Shown here: positions 16,350 to 18,983 of the stretch, one piece after another
How positions within the stretch are numbered: position 1 is the stretch's first letter
Layout: every line of letters starts with the position of its first letter
Assembly (NCBI GenBank): GCA_018671635.1
Contig: JABHHG010000053.1
Location: 1 to 18,983 of the forward strand
From: Fidelibacterota bacterium
GTDB lineage: Bacteria > Fidelibacterota > Marinisomatia > SCGC-AAA003-L08 > D37C17
Length of the DNA stretch: 18,983 nt
Reading direction: 5' to 3'
The notes under the pieces: model-generated
Told to the model about the DNA's origin: nothing
Database searches by the model: none
What the model saw: only the letters and a program-made list of their open reading frames with translations
Position numbers and translations under genes: made by a program

Positions 16350-17428
16350 TGAGTGCAATTCATCTAAAATCTCTCTGTAAATCTTTTGGTGAAAATGAAA
16401 TCATCAAAGGGATTGACCTAGAAATAAATGATGGTGAATTTCTTGTATTGGTAGGTCCATCAGGTTGTGGAAAATCAACGCTATTGAGAATGATTTCAGG
16501 CTTAGAAACGCCCAATAGTGGAACCATAAATATCGATGGAAAATGTGTTAATGATACCTCTCCAGCAGATCGTGATTTAGCCATGGTTTTTCAAAACTAT
16601 GCACTCTATCCCCATTTAACCGTTTTTGAAAACATGGCATTCGGTTTACGTATGCAGAAAAAATCAGAGGCAGAAATCCAATCTAGAGTTGATTATGCTA
16701 CTGACATATTACAAATCCGTGATTTATTAGAACGTAAACCAAAAGCATTATCTGGCGGTCAACGACAACGTGTCGCAGTAGGTAGAGCCATTGTTAGAAA
16801 GCCAAAAGCATATCTTTTTGATGAACCCTTGTCTAACTTGGATGCAAAGTTAAGAAGTGAAATGCGTATAGAGTTAAAAAAGTTACATCAAACATTAGGT
16901 ACCACCATGATTTATGTAACCCATGATCAAATTGAAGCCATGACCATGGGTGACAGAATTGCGGTGATGAGAGATGGAGTCATCGAGCAATTAGATACGC
17001 CCACTAATTTATATAATTCTCCAGTTAATAAATTTGTAGCATCTTTTATTGGTTCGCCTCAAATGAATTTTATTGAAGGTGAACTAAAAAATGGAGGTGA
17101 ACATTTGACTTTCAAAACCCAATCTCATGAGTTTGAAATTCCGAATAATCATGGTCAATTTGATGAGGTGAAATCATGGTCAGCGTGCACATTAGGAATT
17201 CGCCCAGAAAATATATATGACAACCATTTTGCAGAAATTAAGAACCCACAGAATACGGTAAATTCAAAAGTAGATTTGGTGGAAAATATTGGCTCAAATT
17301 TATATCTCCATTCATCGTTGGGAGTAGATCGAGTCATCGCTTCAGTTTCAGGAAGTTCATCAATTTCAGCCAGTGACGATGTTGATTTAATTTTTGATAT
17401 GTCCAAATCCCACTTCTTTAAATCTTAA
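16349..17428 (+). CDS. malK: Maltodextrin ABC importer ATPase (MalK/UgpC type)
   Basis: This 359-residue ATPase powers the importer from the cytoplasmic face. Motifs are complete: Walker A GPSGCGKST (36-44), Q-loop Gln82 in VFQNYALYPH, signature LSGGQ (134-138), Walker B with Asp158 and Glu159 in YLFDEP, D-loop SNLDAK, and switch His192 in YVTHDQ. Several of these fall at the same residue numbers as in E. coli MalK. After about residue 235 comes the C-terminal regulatory/TOBE-like domain, with LGIRPENIY, which marks the carbohydrate (CUT1) family. The start codon shares one base with the amylase stop (TAATG) and lacks a clear Shine-Dalgarno, so coupling to amylase translation is likely. MalK proteins of this type can serve several CUT1 importers, so it may not be dedicated to MalE-MalF/MalG. 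Confidence 0.95.
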   Translation: MSAIHLKSLCKSFGENEIIKGIDLEINDGEFLVLVGPSGCGKSTLLRMISGLETPNSGTINIDGKCVNDTSPADRDLAMVFQNYALYPHLTVFENMAFGLRMQKKSEAEIQSRVDYATDILQIRDLLERKPKALSGGQRQRVAVGRAIVRKPKAYLFDEPLSNLDAKLRSEMRIELKKLHQTLGTTMIYVTHDQIEAMTMGDRIAVMRDGVIEQLDTPTNLYNSPVNKFVASFIGSPQMNFIEGELKNGGEHLTFKTQSHEFEIPNNHGQFDEVKSWSACTLGIRPENIYDNHFAEIKNPQNTVNSKVDLVENIGSNLYLHSSLGVDRVIASVSGSSSISASDDVDLIFDMSKSHFFKS

Positions 17429-17439
17429 TTATTTATCAA

Positions 17440-18983
17440 ATGAAAAAATTAATTTTCTTCTACTTATTGTCTTCCCTTTTTGCCGTAGATGTAACCTTTC
17501 AAGTAGATATGCAGGATGAAGAATCAACTGAATCAGTTTATTTTGTAAATTGGACAACCTTCAGTTTTGATTTGATGGATCCAATCGAAGAATCAAATAT
17601 CTATATAATTTCTTATGATTTATCTTCAGGGGAATCTATCAATTATAGGTTTGCCACTGATAATACATTTAACCCTGGAACCATCGAAGAGGATACAAGA
17701 ACCTTTTCAGTTCCCTCAGAAGATACAATGCTTGATGTGATTTGTTATAATTCTGAATTAGCATGCCCTGAAGACTTATTCTTTCCCGTAACCATTACAT
17801 TTATTGATGGAAGTGAAAATTGGGACAATATTTGGTTTCAGGGAAGTTTTGATAATTGGACTGAATCTTATGCAGGCATAGTTGATAATAATATTTGGAC
17901 TCTAGAATTTGAGTTGCTTCAAGGTGAATATGGATGGGGTGCATTCCAAGCCTTAAATGATGAGGGCGACCAAGATATTTGGCTAACGCCTAATTTCCCC
18001 AATCCCGTTTTTACCGTTGATGCTGATGGGGTTATTTCGGGGGAAACGTTTTATGAACTTATTGCATATTCAGTAGAATTCAAAATTAACGATGGCACCG
18101 CATCATTAGATAGTATCTATATAAAATTAGGGTCCACTGACTTTTCATATCCAAATTGGGAGGTAAATAATTATTGTGATGATAGTGACAGTGATAATAC
18201 TTGGATTTGTTCTATTTTTCTTCAACCATCTGAATTGGTATACTGGAAAGCTTTTGAGGTAAATGGGACCGATTTAAATTCACTAATTAATGAAGATAAT
18301 TTAGAATTCTCACTTTCTGAAGAAGGAATTTATGATGCTGAACTTACAACATTATCTATTCCTGATGTGGGTGAGTGGATTACCAATTCTGTCCGTTTTG
18401 AAGTAGATATGACGGAATGGTTAGATGAAGAAGGTTTATCGGGAATCCCTATTTTTAGTGTGGCACGCAATGATGAAGTGCAAGTGCGCGGAGATTGGAA
18501 TGGATGGGGAGATGGTGATGCCTCAAATTCAATAATGATTCGTCAGCCAGGTACCAATATTTTTAGCCTTCCTGTGGAGATTAGTTATTTCTCCGGGGCC
18601 CAATATCAGTATAAATTTTATATTAAACATAGTGAAGAATCTATTGATACTTTAGAAGCCCGTTTTGGTGCCATGGATAGTTTGATGAATCTCTCCAATT
18701 GGGGGTGGGAGAATGCCCCTTTGTATGGTGGCGGAAATCGAAGATTTACTCTGAGTGAATCTGAAAGTATAGTTACGGTTCGAGAAGGGTATTATGATTT
18801 ACCACCGGGAGGGGTGATCCCTTTTGGAACTGATTTAACATTGTCTTACTCAGTTGATCTGAGTAATGAAAACTTATTTGATGGTGATAGTGTGAGAATC
18901 ATTTTGAAAGATAAATGGACAAATTATATTCAAGATTTTGAAAACACCTCTGTGGCTGATGACAATTTAGAAGCACGATTTGA
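17440..18983 (+). CDS. Secreted protein with starch-binding-like beta modules, 3' truncated by window edge
   Basis: The ATG at 17440, 11 bases after malK, opens a frame that runs without a stop to the window end (514 complete codons). It starts with a signal peptide (MKKLIFFYLLSSLFA) and then the segment VTFQVDM (18-24), echoed by VRFEVDM at 318-324. Two segments resemble CBM20/CBM48-type starch-binding folds: WFQGSFDNW (132-140) and VQVRGDWNGW (347-356), the latter followed by YQYKFYI. A further beta-rich part begins near 465. The pentapeptide LEARF occurs at 405-409 and again at 510-514. No catalytic motif is visible. By position and content it may be a cell-surface glycan-binding protein comparable in role to SusE/SusF, but an enzyme domain could follow beyond the window. 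No Shine-Dalgarno was seen. Confidence 0.75.
   Translation, partial: MKKLIFFYLLSSLFAVDVTFQVDMQDEESTESVYFVNWTTFSFDLMDPIEESNIYIISYDLSSGESINYRFATDNTFNPGTIEEDTRTFSVPSEDTMLDVICYNSELACPEDLFFPVTITFIDGSENWDNIWFQGSFDNWTESYAGIVDNNIWTLEFELLQGEYGWGAFQALNDEGDQDIWLTPNFPNPVFTVDADGVISGETFYELIAYSVEFKINDGTASLDSIYIKLGSTDFSYPNWEVNNYCDDSDSDNTWICSIFLQPSELVYWKAFEVNGTDLNSLINEDNLEFSLSEEGIYDAELTTLSIPDVGEWITNSVRFEVDMTEWLDEEGLSGIPIFSVARNDEVQVRGDWNGWGDGDASNSIMIRQPGTNIFSLPVEISYFSGAQYQYKFYIKHSEESIDTLEARFGAMDSLMNLSNWGWENAPLYGGGNRRFTLSESESIVTVREGYYDLPPGGVIPFGTDLTLSYSVDLSNENLFDGDSVRIILKDKWTNYIQDFENTSVADDNLEARF

Noticed and set aside
1..18983. CRISPR arrays, insertion sequences, phage genes, tRNA or rRNA genes
   Set aside because: I saw no regularly spaced direct repeats, transposase motifs, phage proteins or RNA-gene signatures; the DNA is almost fully accounted for by metabolic and surface genes.

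Overview
The window is AT-rich, and every gene I can support lies on the + strand in one densely packed array. The genes read as a starch/maltodextrin capture, import and breakdown locus. Three traits point to a Gram-negative bacterium of the Fibrobacteres-Chlorobi-Bacteroidetes (FCB) superphylum: a TonB-dependent receptor barrel, a PorV/PorQ-type outer-membrane protein, and a large secreted protein ending in a type IX secretion (T9SS)-like C-terminal domain. The mixture of these with an ABC maltodextrin importer, a dockerin-tailed amylase and D-x-N-x-N-G motifs suggests a lineage such as Candidatus Marinimicrobia (SAR406), Calditrichota or Ignavibacteriota rather than a classical Bacteroides. 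The phylum is an inference; the window has no rRNA or other phylogenetic marker.

Layout: (1) bases 2-6971 hold an outer-membrane/secretion cassette: a TonB-dependent receptor cut at its 5' end, a 1241-residue secreted protein with acidic calcium-motif repeats, a fibronectin III-like region and a T9SS-like sorting domain, then a PorV/PorQ-family barrel. (2) Bases 6971-10141 hold two cytoplasmic enzymes, 4-alpha-glucanotransferase (malQ) and a short-form alpha-glucan phosphorylase (glgP). (3) Bases 10143-13267 hold the membrane part of a maltodextrin ABC importer: a lipoprotein-type binding protein fused to the MalF permease, and a MalG permease with EF-hand-like loops in its first periplasmic segment. 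(4) Bases 13268-13424 are the only sizeable gap. It carries an inverted repeat, a third copy of the half-site and a T-rich tract, so it is a candidate regulatory region. (5) Bases 13425-17428 hold a secreted multidomain GH13 amylase with a CBM25/53-like starch-binding module and a C-terminal dockerin, followed by the MalK ATPase. (6) From 17440 to the window end runs an incomplete secreted protein with beta-rich modules resembling starch-binding domains.

How they may work together (inference): extracellular alpha-glucan is bound and cut by the amylase and the surface binding protein. Oligosaccharides cross the outer membrane through the TonB receptor and the inner membrane through MalE-MalF/MalG/MalK. 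MalQ then lengthens short chains while releasing glucose, and GlgP converts the longer chains to glucose-1-phosphate. Apart from the 13268-13424 gap, neighbours overlap by 1-7 bases or lie at most 12 bases apart, which suggests one or two translationally coupled transcripts.

I saw no tRNA, rRNA, CRISPR array, insertion sequence or clear intrinsic terminator. The most unusual points are the MalE-MalF fusion, the calcium-loop insertion in MalG, the dockerin on the amylase without a visible cohesin, and the repeat-rich protein encoded between the receptor and the PorV-like gene.
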